From NCBI GenBank assembly GCA_910579275.1, contig CAJTTO010000041.1:1-39509 (forward strand): a stretch of 39,509 bases of DNA, written 5' to 3'. This stretch comes from an uncultured Lachnospiraceae bacterium (GTDB taxonomy: Bacteria; Bacillota; Clostridia; Lachnospirales; Lachnospiraceae). Every line of letters starts with the position of its first letter. Position 1 is the first letter of the stretch. Both the position numbers and the translations under genes were made by a program. Under the pieces are notes generated by a model. That model saw nothing but the letters and a program-made list of their open reading frames with translations, was not told the DNA's origin and ran no database searches. This document shows, in pieces, positions 8,454 to 16,054 of this stretch.

Positions 8454-10157
8454 ATGAGCGACACAGAAAAAGATACAATGGAAAATTCCGCCGGGGAAAA
8501 GGAAGTTGTTTCGAGAAACTTCATCGAGCAGTTGATTGACAAGGATTTGGCAGAGGGCGTATATAGTGCAGTGCACACGCGTTTCCCGCCAGAGCCAAAC
8601 GGTTATCTGCACATTGGACATGCCAAGGCGATTCTTGTGAATTACGGGATTGCAAAAGAATACGGCGGTAAATTTAATATGCGTTTTGATGACACGAATC
8701 CGACCAAGGAGGATATTGAGTTTGTGGAGTCCATCAAGGCAGATGTCGAGTGGCTGGGCGCAGACTGGGAGGACAGGCTGTTTTTTGCATCGGATTATTT
8801 TGACCAGATGTATGCGTGCGCCGTGAAGCTGATTCAGAAAGGAAAGGCGTATGTATCCGACCTGACGGCGGAGCAGATTAAGGAATACAGGGGAACGTTT
8901 ACGGAGCCGGGAAAGGAAGACCCGTCAAGGAGCCGTTCTGTTGAGGAGAATATGCGGCTTTTTGAGGAGATGAAGGACGGAAAATATGCGGATGGTGAGA
9001 AAGTTCTCCGCGCGCGTATTGACATCACATCGCCCAACTTGAATATGCGAGATCCCGTCATCTATCGTGTGGCGCATATGACACATCACAACACCGGAGA
9101 CAAGTGGTGCATTTATCCGATGTATGATTTTGCACACCCGATTGAGGACGCCATCGAGGGCATCACACATTCGATTTGTACATTGGAGTTTGAGGATCAC
9201 AGGCCGCTGTATGACTGGGTGGTGCGGGAATTGGAATATCCGAATCCGCCAAGGCAGATTGAGCAGGCAAAGCTGTACCTTACAAATGTAGTAACCGGAA
9301 AGCGCTATATCAAGAAGCTTGTACAGGATGGTATCGTTGACGGCTGGGATGATCCGCGGCTTGTTTCCATTGCAGCGCTGAAAAGGCGTGGATTTACGCC
9401 GGAGTCCATTCAAAAATTTGTGGAGCTTTGCGGCGTGAGCAAGGCAAATTCGTCTACGGACTATGCGATGCTCGAGTACTGTATCCGCGAGGATTTAAAA
9501 CTCAAAAAGCCCCGAATGATGGCGGCGCTTGATCCGGTGAAGCTTGTAATCGACAACTATCCGGAGGGGGAAATGGAGTACCTTGATGTGCCCAACAATC
9601 TTGAAAATGAGTCCCTCGGCTCCAGACAGGTTCCGTTTTGCAGGGAGCTTTACATTGACAGAGAGGATTTTATGGAGGAGCCGCCAAAGAAGTATTTCAG
9701 ACTGTTTCCGGGAAACGAGGTGCGTCTTATGAGCGCGTACTTTGTAAAGTGTGTCGGTTTCGAAAAGGACGAAAACGGCAAAGTGACCGTTGTGCACTGC
9801 ACATATGACCCTGAGACAAAGCAGGGCAGCGGTTTTACCGGCAGAAAGGTAAAAGGGACAATCCACTGGGTTCCGGCGCCGTATGCGGTTCGGGCGGAGG
9901 TTCGGCTGTATGAGAACCTGATTGATGAGGAGAAGGGCGTGTACAATGAAGACGGTTCCCTGAACCTCAATCCCAATTCGCTTACTGTGTTAAAGGAATG
10001 TTATGTTGAGCCGGCACTTAAGGATGCAAAGCCATATGACAGCTTCCAGTTTGTGAGACAGGGTTTCTTTAATGTTGATGCCAGAGACTCCAGACCGGAC
10101 GCGCTCGTATTCAACAGAATCGTTTCCCTCAAGAGCTCGTTTGTACTGCCGAAATAG
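8454..10157 (+). CDS. glnS: Glutaminyl-tRNA synthetase
   Basis: Class I GlnRS (567 aa), which charges tRNA-Gln directly. The ATP-binding HIGH motif is HIGH at 53-56 in PPEPNGYLHIGHAKA, which is GlnRS rather than GluRS type. The catalytic domain continues through GWDDPR and RRRGFTP-like segments, and the C-terminal beta-barrel anticodon-binding region is complete. The second signature, normally MSKR in this family, reads TGKR here (residues 281-284), keeping the lysine. The ribosome site is GGAGG before ATG 8454. Presence of GlnRS means glutamine can be charged without the GatCAB route. Confidence 0.95.
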   Translation: MSDTEKDTMENSAGEKEVVSRNFIEQLIDKDLAEGVYSAVHTRFPPEPNGYLHIGHAKAILVNYGIAKEYGGKFNMRFDDTNPTKEDIEFVESIKADVEWLGADWEDRLFFASDYFDQMYACAVKLIQKGKAYVSDLTAEQIKEYRGTFTEPGKEDPSRSRSVEENMRLFEEMKDGKYADGEKVLRARIDITSPNLNMRDPVIYRVAHMTHHNTGDKWCIYPMYDFAHPIEDAIEGITHSICTLEFEDHRPLYDWVVRELEYPNPPRQIEQAKLYLTNVVTGKRYIKKLVQDGIVDGWDDPRLVSIAALKRRGFTPESIQKFVELCGVSKANSSTDYAMLEYCIREDLKLKKPRMMAALDPVKLVIDNYPEGEMEYLDVPNNLENESLGSRQVPFCRELYIDREDFMEEPPKKYFRLFPGNEVRLMSAYFVKCVGFEKDENGKVTVVHCTYDPETKQGSGFTGRKVKGTIHWVPAPYAVRAEVRLYENLIDEEKGVYNEDGSLNLNPNSLTVLKECYVEPALKDAKPYDSFQFVRQGFFNVDARDSRPDALVFNRIVSLKSSFVLPK

Positions 10158-10198
10158 AGATGTAAAATAAGAATCTACGTAGAAGGGAAAAGGACAAG

Positions 10199-10858
10199 AT
10201 GAGATATAAGTGTCTGATATTAGACCATGATGATACAGTTGTCAACAGTACTGCCACAATACATTATCCTGCGTTTCTAGAAGCGCTCAGGCTGCTAAGA
10301 CCGGGGGTAACCATCTCGCTTGACGATTACTTTCGGGAAAATTTTGATCCGGGTTTTGTTCCCTATTGCGTGGAGAAGCTGGGTATGACGGACGAGGAGC
10401 TTGCGCTTGAGACAGAGTGCTGGAAAAATTATGTCACAGGTCATACGTCAAAGGCATATGACGGAATGCGCGAAATCATAGAGCGCCAGAAAGCAGAAGG
10501 CGGTATTGTGTGCGTGATATCACATTCTTATGATTTTAACATTAAAAGGGATTATGTGGTCAATCAGCTGCCGCAGCCGGATATGATTTTTGGCTGGGAA
10601 TGTCCTCCCGAGCAGAGGAAGCCCAGTACATATGCGCTGGATATCATATCCCGCAAATATGGGATAAAGCCTGAGGAGATGGTCATGGTCGATGATTTAA
10701 AACCGGGCTATGACATGGCAAAAGCATATGGCGTGCCGTTTGTGGGGGCAGGATGGGCAAATGATATTCCGGAAATCAGAGAGTTCATGCGAAAAAACAG
10801 CGATGTGTACTTTACAAAAGTAGAGGAGCTGGCAGCTTTTTTGTTTGAGGAAGCGTAA
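10199..10858 (+). CDS. HAD-superfamily hydrolase (phosphatase-like)
   Basis: A 219-aa HAD-family protein. Motif I is LDHDDT (Asp9 nucleophile, Asp11 acid/base), motif II is the Ser in VISHSY near residue 105, and motif IV is MVDDLKPG near 163 with the acidic pair that binds magnesium. A helical cap lies between motifs I and II. The substrate is not predictable; phosphoglycolate- or nucleotide-phosphatase-like activities are possible. It lies 41 nt after glnS and is followed by a terminator shared with the convergent gene. Confidence 0.85.
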   Translation: MRYKCLILDHDDTVVNSTATIHYPAFLEALRLLRPGVTISLDDYFRENFDPGFVPYCVEKLGMTDEELALETECWKNYVTGHTSKAYDGMREIIERQKAEGGIVCVISHSYDFNIKRDYVVNQLPQPDMIFGWECPPEQRKPSTYALDIISRKYGIKPEEMVMVDDLKPGYDMAKAYGVPFVGAGWANDIPEIREFMRKNSDVYFTKVEELAAFLFEEA

Positions 10859-10874
10859 ACGCGCAAAATGATAG

Positions 10875-10921
10875 AAAGGGAAAAGCTATGATGCATGGAA
10901 ATCATAACTTTTCCCTTTTAT
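10875..10921 (+). terminator. Bidirectional terminator between convergent genes
   Basis: An 11-bp stem (10875-10885 with 10908-10918) extended by TATGAT/ATCATA after one mismatch. A-rich left and T-rich right arms let it end transcripts from both the HAD gene and the opposing gene that stops at 10932. Confidence 0.85.
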
Positions 10922-10931
10922 TACCCGTGCC

Positions 10932-11438
10932 TTATTTTTTTTCGGAATCATTGAAAAATTCTTCAGAAGATTTCCCTGTGCTCTGCTCCTCGGTATAGGT
11001 TGCCGATACAGAGGCGTTTTCCTCCTTTTTGTCAGCCGGTACTGCGGACAAATCCATTTCCGTATAGACTGGATCGGCATTGGCGGAAGTCATTTCACCG
11101 ATAATCTCCTTTGCTTTGTCAATCTTTTCGGAGACATTGAAATGCTCTAGCTTTTCCTTGGTTTTATCAAGGGTTTCGATTACTTTCTCCCCGATAATTT
11201 CCTTGGCATTGTCTATATCAATCGGTACATGCGGGCGGTTTTTGCTGCCTGCGGAATTGAACACGTCAGCAGAGAAGTCCTCATCGTCAAGATCCTCGTC
11301 GAAATCGTCAAAATCATCGAAGTCATCAAAATCATCTTCAGGAGTTTTTGCCTTGTTCTGAAGATAGTAATAAGTTCCTGCAGCTGCAGCGCCGGCGAGG
11401 GCACTGAATAAAACAAGCTTGCTAAATTTCTTAGCCAT
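10932..11438 (-). CDS. Membrane-anchored acidic protein, function unknown
   Basis: Not recognised. The 168-aa product starts MAKKFSKLVLFSALAGAAAAG, a short hydrophobic segment that could be a signal anchor, with Gly/Ala instead of a lipobox. A run of acidic repeats follows (DDF repeated four times, then DEDLDDEDF, residues about 35-57), then a region with two similar copies of K-A/E-KEIIGE (about 79-115) in an amphipathic helix setting, and a polar tail. The start has a good AGGAGA site. The helical repeat resembles small apolipophorin-like or YtxH-like envelope proteins, which is only a resemblance. Confidence 0.75.
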   Translation of the reverse strand: MAKKFSKLVLFSALAGAAAAGTYYYLQNKAKTPEDDFDDFDDFDDFDEDLDDEDFSADVFNSAGSKNRPHVPIDIDNAKEIIGEKVIETLDKTKEKLEHFNVSEKIDKAKEIIGEMTSANADPVYTEMDLSAVPADKKEENASVSATYTEEQSTGKSSEEFFNDSEKK

Positions 11439-11550
11439 GTGTAGTTCTCCTTTCCTGTTGCAGTTGGTTTTATTTTATTACAGATATCCTTATTTTAATA
11501 CTATTTTATGGAAATGAAAAGAGAATATGTAAAATTTGTTCCAGAGTTTC

Positions 11551-11579
11551 TTGATTCCGCGGGGATAGTATGATAATAT
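11551..11579 (+). promoter_or_regulatory. Candidate promoter for the TetR gene
   Basis: TTGATT (11551-11556), 17-nt spacer, TAATAT (11574-11579). It would give a leader of about 190 nt that contains the repeat copy. Confidence 0.45.
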
Positions 11580-11611
11580 TAAATCGACTGATAGAGTCAA
11601 CTTAGAGAATA

Positions 11612-11744
11612 GAAACAGTGGTACTTTGCACCCGCGTCCGATTATGGCTTAGAAGCTACGTGAAACAGTGCAGGGATAAGTCACCACGAAGAGGTTTTTC
11701 ATGGATTGATGCCTGTAACAGGAAGCCGAAAGCCGAACTGCTAC
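11612..11744 (+). repeat. Decayed copy of the 137-bp dispersed inverted-repeat element
   Basis: Shares the block ACCACGAAG-n-GGTTTT-n-CATGG, then ATTGATGC/CTTGATGC, then GTAACAGGAAGCCGAA and GAACTG-n-TACG with the copy at 34129-34265, in the same orientation. The left end (AACAGT and ACTTTGCA) is also shared but about 9 nt of the terminal repeat is missing. No flanking direct repeat is visible, so this is an older copy. Confidence 0.75.
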
Positions 11745-11773
11745 GCGGCAGCCGATTCGGGATGGAGGTACAA

Positions 11774-12391
11774 ATGAACGAAAAATTTTTTGACCTTGCA
11801 AGAGAAAAACAGGACCGTATGATAAACGGCGCGATTGAAGTGTTTGCCAGAAACGGGTATAAACATGCCAGCACCGATGAAATGGTAAAGACAGTAGGTG
11901 TCAGTAAGGGACTTTGGTTCCACTATTTTGGTTCCAAGGAGGGCATTTATGTTTTTGTCTATGATTACTGTGTAAAGTATATGCTGCTGGAACTGTCTAC
12001 GATGGTGGATCAAAATGAGAAAGATTATTTTGAAGTAATCAGGCAGATTGCGCTGGTAAAGACAAAAATAGGAAAAAATTATCCCTATCTCACAATCTTT
12101 CTGGAGGAAGCAGTACATGAGACGGAGCCGGAGGTTGTTGCAAAAACGGCAGAGTCGAGAAAAACTTATGAGGAGCGGATGGAGACATATTTAAAAGCGA
12201 CAGAAATCGGAAGGATCTCGGATAAGCCGAGACGGGATCGCATAAAAAAACTGCTGGATTACACAATCAGCAGCATTATCAGGGAAAAGGGTGAAGAAAA
12301 GGCAGATGCCGACACAGTATTCAGGGAGATCAAGGCGTATATCGATCTTGTGAAAGAGATGGCGCTGAATCTCCCTGGGGGCAGTTTCTAA
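11774..12391 (+). CDS. TetR/AcrR-family transcriptional regulator
   Basis: A 205-aa TetR-type repressor. The N-terminal helix-turn-helix is at about 15-60, with the family pattern IEVFARNGYKHASTDEM then VGVSKGLWFHYFGSKE. The C-terminal ligand-binding domain is divergent, so the inducer is unknown. ATG 11774 is chosen because GGAGG (11764-11768) precedes it and because the longer frame back to 11618 translates the repeat element. The stop is 1 nt from the stop of the convergent gene. The target operon is not obvious; the divergent acidic-protein gene is one candidate. Confidence 0.88.
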   Translation: MNEKFFDLAREKQDRMINGAIEVFARNGYKHASTDEMVKTVGVSKGLWFHYFGSKEGIYVFVYDYCVKYMLLELSTMVDQNEKDYFEVIRQIALVKTKIGKNYPYLTIFLEEAVHETEPEVVAKTAESRKTYEERMETYLKATEIGRISDKPRRDRIKKLLDYTISSIIREKGEEKADADTVFREIKAYIDLVKEMALNLPGGSF

Positions 12392-12392
12392 A

Positions 12393-13154
12393 CTATTTCT
12401 TTTGCTGGTATACAGGGGCGGCGGGGTAGCCGCCCTTTAATTTCTGCATGCCGCGCTGTATGGCATCCTTGGAATTCTTCCAGTCTGCATCCGCGTTCCG
12501 GTAGTCAAATTTTTCCACCATCCAGCTGACGTCCTCCTCAATGCGCTTTAGGTTGGCTTCCATAAGAGGGAAGACGACGGCAAAGAAAGCATCGCATTGC
12601 TTCTGGTTTAATTTTTCCACTGCGCTCTGGCAGAGGTCGCCAAAGTGCACGAGACAAAAGCCTTTGCTGTTTTCAAGTTTCTTCACAAAGTCTGCATCTT
12701 TTTTGTACATATAGAAAAACGTGTCAAGATATCTGGCATAGGTATCGTCGTACTGACGGCAGATATAACAGGAGCGCTGCCGCTCATATGTCCATGCCGT
12801 CATCGTATTGTTGATTTCCTTGGAACGTTTCAGCCGGTCCACAAAGGAAAGCTTTGCCGGCTTAAATTTTTTAACCTCGCCGGAAAACGCGTCATTGAGT
12901 TTTTTGAAGTGTGTCTTAAGAATCCACGCGTTCCCGAGTGTATTTCCGTATTGGTACATCTTGAGGAAATGGTAGCGGCAGAAACCCTCCTTGTCGGTCA
13001 GGTCACGGATATCACTCTCCATATATGAAGATCCGGAACCAAGCGTAAAATCAAGCAAGTCCTGCTCAAGCTTCTGCTCAATAAAGCAGAAGGGACATTC
13101 GTCGTCCGCCGCAAAGGCATCATTTAGAGGAATTGTATATAATTGTTCTTTCAT
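12393..13154 (-). CDS. Cys-rich protein, DUF6062-like
   Basis: A 253-aa cytoplasmic protein that I associate with DUF6062 in Lachnospiraceae. Three Cys/His clusters are visible: ECPFCFIEQ (Cys20, Cys23) with a later CRYHF-like CRYH, then CYICRQY near residue 131, and CLVHFGDLC near 167. The spacing suggests a metal-binding protein of about two similar halves, each with a CxxC and a downstream C-x2-H. No catalytic motif is recognised. It ends tail-to-tail with the TetR gene. The start has AGGATG upstream; Met1 fits the family-like opening MKEQLYTIPLNDAF. Confidence 0.75.
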   Translation of the reverse strand: MKEQLYTIPLNDAFAADDECPFCFIEQKLEQDLLDFTLGSGSSYMESDIRDLTDKEGFCRYHFLKMYQYGNTLGNAWILKTHFKKLNDAFSGEVKKFKPAKLSFVDRLKRSKEINNTMTAWTYERQRSCYICRQYDDTYARYLDTFFYMYKKDADFVKKLENSKGFCLVHFGDLCQSAVEKLNQKQCDAFFAVVFPLMEANLKRIEEDVSWMVEKFDYRNADADWKNSKDAIQRGMQKLKGGYPAAPVYQQKK

Positions 13155-13507
13155 CGCAACACATCCTTATTTTCGTTTGGAATTTGGCAGCAGCAGCTGA
13201 CCTTTCCGTATGATGATTATATTGTAGCACATTTCGAGACGCCGCACCACTGAATCTGAAAAAACGAAAAAAATTACAAAAAATTTGTCAAAAATATATA
13301 TAATTGTCAAAAAATATGTTAAAATATATGTAAATATACTTGAAATGAACGGCTTCGAGACAATGCAAAAATACTTGCCGGCTGAAATTTTATATGCTAA
13401 GGCTGTGTTCTTATGCGTATCATGTAATAGGTGTGCAATGGTTGTAATGCATCGTACAAATGCAAAAAATAAAAAACAGTGCCCGTTGGCATTGAAGGAG
13501 GTAAATT
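13155..13507. other. AT-rich intergenic region upstream of the PfkB-like gene
   Basis: A 353-nt gap between divergent genes. It has very A/T-rich DNA at 13255-13345 with two TTGTCA boxes (13285-13290 and 13304-13309) and a candidate -10, then about 170 nt of leader. A 76-codon frame at 13285-13515 overlaps the next gene and lacks a ribosome site, so it is not called. No riboswitch was recognised. Confidence 0.5.
13304..13332 (+). promoter_or_regulatory. Candidate promoter for the PfkB-like gene
   Basis: TTGTCA (13304-13309), 17-nt spacer, TATGTA (13327-13332) within a strongly A/T-rich stretch. A second TTGTCA lies 19 nt upstream. Confidence 0.4.
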
Positions 13508-14419
13508 ATGAGTAAATTTATGGTTGCAGGATTTGTGCAGATGGAAACAATTGTTAGAGTTGAGGCGCTGCCAGTGCCTTACAAGCAGTTTGAGAGTGTT
13601 CCCGACTTGGTGAACACAGGAATAGGCGGTGCGGGTTTTAATGAGGCGATGGCGCTTAGATGGCTCGGAAATGAAGTGGATTTTATGAGCATGGTGGCAA
13701 GAAGCATGTCAAAAAGCCAGATTGATGCCTTTCTGAAAACAAATGAGGTGGACTTAAGCACGGATTATGTTCTGCCAATGCTTGACGGAATGCCGACTTC
13801 GGTGATTTTATATTGTAAGGGAGAAAAGCAGACATTTGAGGATGTCAAGGATATCAGGCATGTGGATTATGATGTGGAACTTCTGGAAAGGCAGATACAG
13901 GATAAGGATCTGGTTCTGATGTCAAACTGCAATTTCTGCCGTCCGCTCATTAAACTTGCCAAGAAGTATCACAAACCGCTTGCGCTCAATGTGCGCAGTA
14001 TGCGGGCAGAGAAAATCGCAAATAAGGAAGACTTTCTGGCTGAAGCCAATATTCTTTATATCAGTGACGACGATCTGGAAAACGATCCCCATGACTGCAT
14101 AAAAGAATGCAGGGATAAGTATGACCCTGAGATTATCATTATGGGTGTCGGGGACAAAGGCGTCATTCTTTACACCAAGGAGGGAAACAGCTTTATAGAT
14201 TATAAACCGGTGAAAACGAATGAGATTGTAAATACTGTCGGTGCCGGAAACGCATTGTTTTCATCATTCCTTCATTATTATACGAAAACAAAGGATGCCA
14301 AGGAAGCCATTAAAAATGCGTTGTTGTTTGCTTCCTATAAGATTGGATTTTTGGGGACATCCAACGGATTTATGACAGAGGAACAGATAGAACAGTGGAA
14401 GCGACTGATCTGGAGATAA
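13508..14419 (+). CDS. PfkB/ribokinase-family protein with altered catalytic motif
   Basis: A 303-aa PfkB-fold protein. The N-terminal glycine signature is GIGGAGFNEAMALRWLG, and the second signature is recognisable as NTVGAGNALFSSFL. In active ribokinases and fructokinases this reads GAGD, with Asp as the catalytic base; here residue 248 is Asn. The rest of the ATP-side region (MGVGDKGVILY) is present. It may be a non-catalytic sugar-binding protein or have shifted chemistry. GGAGG at 13498-13502 fixes the start, and the gene is monocistronic with its own terminator. Confidence 0.85.
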   Translation: MSKFMVAGFVQMETIVRVEALPVPYKQFESVPDLVNTGIGGAGFNEAMALRWLGNEVDFMSMVARSMSKSQIDAFLKTNEVDLSTDYVLPMLDGMPTSVILYCKGEKQTFEDVKDIRHVDYDVELLERQIQDKDLVLMSNCNFCRPLIKLAKKYHKPLALNVRSMRAEKIANKEDFLAEANILYISDDDLENDPHDCIKECRDKYDPEIIIMGVGDKGVILYTKEGNSFIDYKPVKTNEIVNTVGAGNALFSSFLHYYTKTKDAKEAIKNALLFASYKIGFLGTSNGFMTEEQIEQWKRLIWR

Positions 14420-14422
14420 ACC

Positions 14423-14450
14423 AAAAGTGCTGCCGTTTGGCAGCACTTTT
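14423..14450 (+). terminator. Bidirectional terminator after the PfkB-like gene
   Basis: A 12-bp perfect stem (14423-14434 with 14439-14450), GTTT loop, A run on the left and T run on the right. It can also serve the opposing gene ending at 14481. Confidence 0.88.
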
Positions 14451-14480
14451 AACATTTGTAAGGAATGCGTAAAAAACGCA

Positions 14481-15194
14481 TCAAGGTTGATTTTCGGTAT
14501 AAATATAGCGCAAAAATGCGATGGCATTGTCCATGCTGTTCGAGTTGATGATGAATCCCAGAATAGGCTCTCTGTCAACATAGTAGTAATATTCGTTCAG
14601 CTTTGGTGAATCCGTGACATATATTCCTACAGGAACAAGTTCCTTGGCTTCGCCCACCTCCGCATAATAAAGCTTGTCCTTAAATTTTGTCAGCAGGTCA
14701 TCCGGAAGAACCGTGGTGATGTCATGGAGACATTCACTTTTTGCAAAATAGTCGGCAGTTTCTGCATCTCCGACAACGACGTCAAGCTCGCTTGTGGAGA
14801 TAACCGCCATGGTTTTTTCCAGACTCATAAAAACGTTGATGTCACCGCTGTCGGGAATGTAGTTCATGGTTGCGTCAATATATGCCTCGTGCGCACTCGT
14901 ATCGAGCTCGAGGTATTCCACAAAACCATCAATCAGTTCGGTGTTGGACGAGTCGCCGGTATCGTTGAAGAAGTATGCGGCAAATGCCGTATCCGACGGG
15001 GCGGTCAGCATACTGTGCGCTATGTATCCGATAAAGATTACGGCAGCGATAACCAAAAGTGTTGTCTTTAGATAATATTCTTGAAAATAACTAAGCTTTT
15101 CCCGGAAAGGGGCGCCTTTTAGCTTCGCATTCTGCTCCCGGATCTCGTCGTGCATCGAATGGTTGTTATCCCGGTTTTTGTTGTAGACTTCCAT
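14481..15194 (-). CDS. Single-pass membrane protein with extracytoplasmic domain, unknown
   Basis: Not recognised. The 237-aa product has a polar N-terminal tail, one transmembrane helix (LLVIAAVIFIGYIAHSML, about 46-63) and a C-terminal domain likely outside the cell that is rich in Asp, Glu and Tyr. Parts of that domain (SELDVVVGDAETADYFAK; LGFIINSNSMDNAIAFL) resemble a periplasmic-binding-like fold, but no family was identified. The frame is open to 15287; ATG 15194 is preferred because GGAGGA lies 6 nt upstream of it. The gene is divergent from the next membrane-protein gene. Confidence 0.72.
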   Translation of the reverse strand: MEVYNKNRDNNHSMHDEIREQNAKLKGAPFREKLSYFQEYYLKTTLLVIAAVIFIGYIAHSMLTAPSDTAFAAYFFNDTGDSSNTELIDGFVEYLELDTSAHEAYIDATMNYIPDSGDINVFMSLEKTMAVISTSELDVVVGDAETADYFAKSECLHDITTVLPDDLLTKFKDKLYYAEVGEAKELVPVGIYVTDSPKLNEYYYYVDREPILGFIINSNSMDNAIAFLRYIYTENQP

Positions 15195-15315
15195 GGTATT
15201 TCCTCCGTCTGTCAGAATCTTGAAATGATTGTCCGTTTTGTCCTGTGCCATAAAAAATATAATATATGGAAAGACAGACTTAGTCAATCGGCATAGTATT
15301 AATTTTTTCTAAAGC

Positions 15316-15344
15316 TTGAATATTGCGTTGATTTGTTCTATTAT
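15316..15344 (+). promoter_or_regulatory. Candidate promoter for the DUF6106-like gene
   Basis: TTGAAT (15316-15321), 17-nt spacer, TATTAT (15339-15344), 53 nt before the start codon. Confidence 0.5.
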
Positions 15345-15397
15345 ATAAAGTATCATCAAACATATACGGAAAAATTAATTAAGGAAGGTATTACAAC

Positions 15398-15898
15398 ATG
15401 AATGAAAGCTACAAGGAACTACTGGTAAAAAGGGAAAAAGGCGCAAAGGAAGCATTGATTAGAATTGCGAGTGTCGTGTTCACGGTTCTGCTGGGCATTT
15501 TGACACTTCTGACAGGAAACATTTATCTTTTTGTCGCTGTGATTGTTTTCGGTGTGCTGGACTATTTTGTCTTTCAGTGGACGGACATTGAGTTTGAGTA
15601 CTTGTATTTGGACAAGGAAATTTCAGTGGACAAGATTATGGCAAAGACAAGAAGAAAGAAAGTTACCACAATTGATGTGGGAAAAATAGAAATCATGGCT
15701 CCTGAGAAATCACACCAGCTGGATTCTTACAGAAAACGTGAGACGAAGGTGACGGATTTGAGTGCAGGTCATGATTTGCCGGAGCAGAAGCTCTACTGGG
15801 TATTTTATGAGGGAAATAAAAAGTTTCTGATGAACCTGACAGAAGATTTTGCAAAGACCATAAAAGGTATTGCACCAAGAAAAGTTTATATGGATTAA
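15398..15898 (+). CDS. Small membrane protein, DUF6106-like
   Basis: A 166-aa protein with two adjacent transmembrane helices (about 22-40 and 44-62), then a cytoplasmic or surface beta-rich domain (EFEYLYLDKEISVDKI and onward) that resembles PH-like membrane-associated domains. I recall this type as DUF6106 in Lachnospiraceae. No enzyme motif. AAGGAAGG precedes the ATG. It has its own promoter and is followed within 5 nt by the guaB promoter without a visible terminator. Confidence 0.7.
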   Translation: MNESYKELLVKREKGAKEALIRIASVVFTVLLGILTLLTGNIYLFVAVIVFGVLDYFVFQWTDIEFEYLYLDKEISVDKIMAKTRRKKVTTIDVGKIEIMAPEKSHQLDSYRKRETKVTDLSAGHDLPEQKLYWVFYEGNKKFLMNLTEDFAKTIKGIAPRKVYMD

Positions 15899-15902
15899 GT
15901 GC

Positions 15903-15931
15903 TTGACAAGCTGTGTCTGCTTTAGTATAAT
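15903..15931 (+). promoter_or_regulatory. Consensus sigma-A promoter for guaB
   Basis: Perfect TTGACA (15903-15908), 17-nt spacer, perfect TATAAT (15926-15931). It predicts a leader of about 80 nt. No purine-riboswitch pattern was recognised in that leader. Confidence 0.9.
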
Positions 15932-15979
15932 TTTAAAAATATTTTCACTTTTAACCAGCTTCATTTTGAGGAAAACAAG

Positions 15980-16054
15980 ATGAAACAACGTTTAAGATTA
16001 ATTTACAGGAGGAAGAAAAATGGGTCAGATTATTGGCGAAGGCATTACTTTTGA
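15980..16054 (+). other. Possible upstream ORF overlapping the guaB start
   Basis: A 24-codon frame starts at ATG 15980, preceded by GAGGAAA (15968-15974), and ends at TGA 16052-16054 inside guaB in a different frame. It is rich in Arg and Lys (MKQRLRLIYRRKKN at its start), and its codons cover the guaB ribosome site. It could be chance; it could also tie guaB initiation to leader translation. Confidence 0.3.

Larger units (their letters stand above)
11439..11773. other. Intergenic region with promoter and repeat-derived leader
   Basis: This 335-nt gap lies between divergent genes. It holds a candidate rightward promoter at 11551-11579, a decayed copy of the dispersed repeat (11612-11744), and a small hairpin at about 11732-11760 ending just before the GGAGG site of the TetR gene. 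No gene is supported in it. Confidence 0.6.

Noticed and set aside
10931..11400. Plus-strand frames opposite the acidic-protein gene
   Set aside because: Ser/Lys-rich translations that mirror the Asp-rich repeat on the other strand; no ribosome site.
11618..11773. Upstream extension of the TetR protein by 52 residues
   Set aside because: The extension translates the dispersed repeat; ATG 11774 has a proper ribosome site and gives a normal TetR N-terminus.
13285..13515. A 76-codon frame before the PfkB-like gene
   Set aside because: It starts within the promoter-like A/T-rich DNA, has no ribosome site, and overlaps the real start of the next gene.
15932..16019. Purine riboswitch in the guaB leader
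   Set aside because: The leader is about 80 nt and shows none of the expected conserved loops or a terminator/anti-terminator pair.
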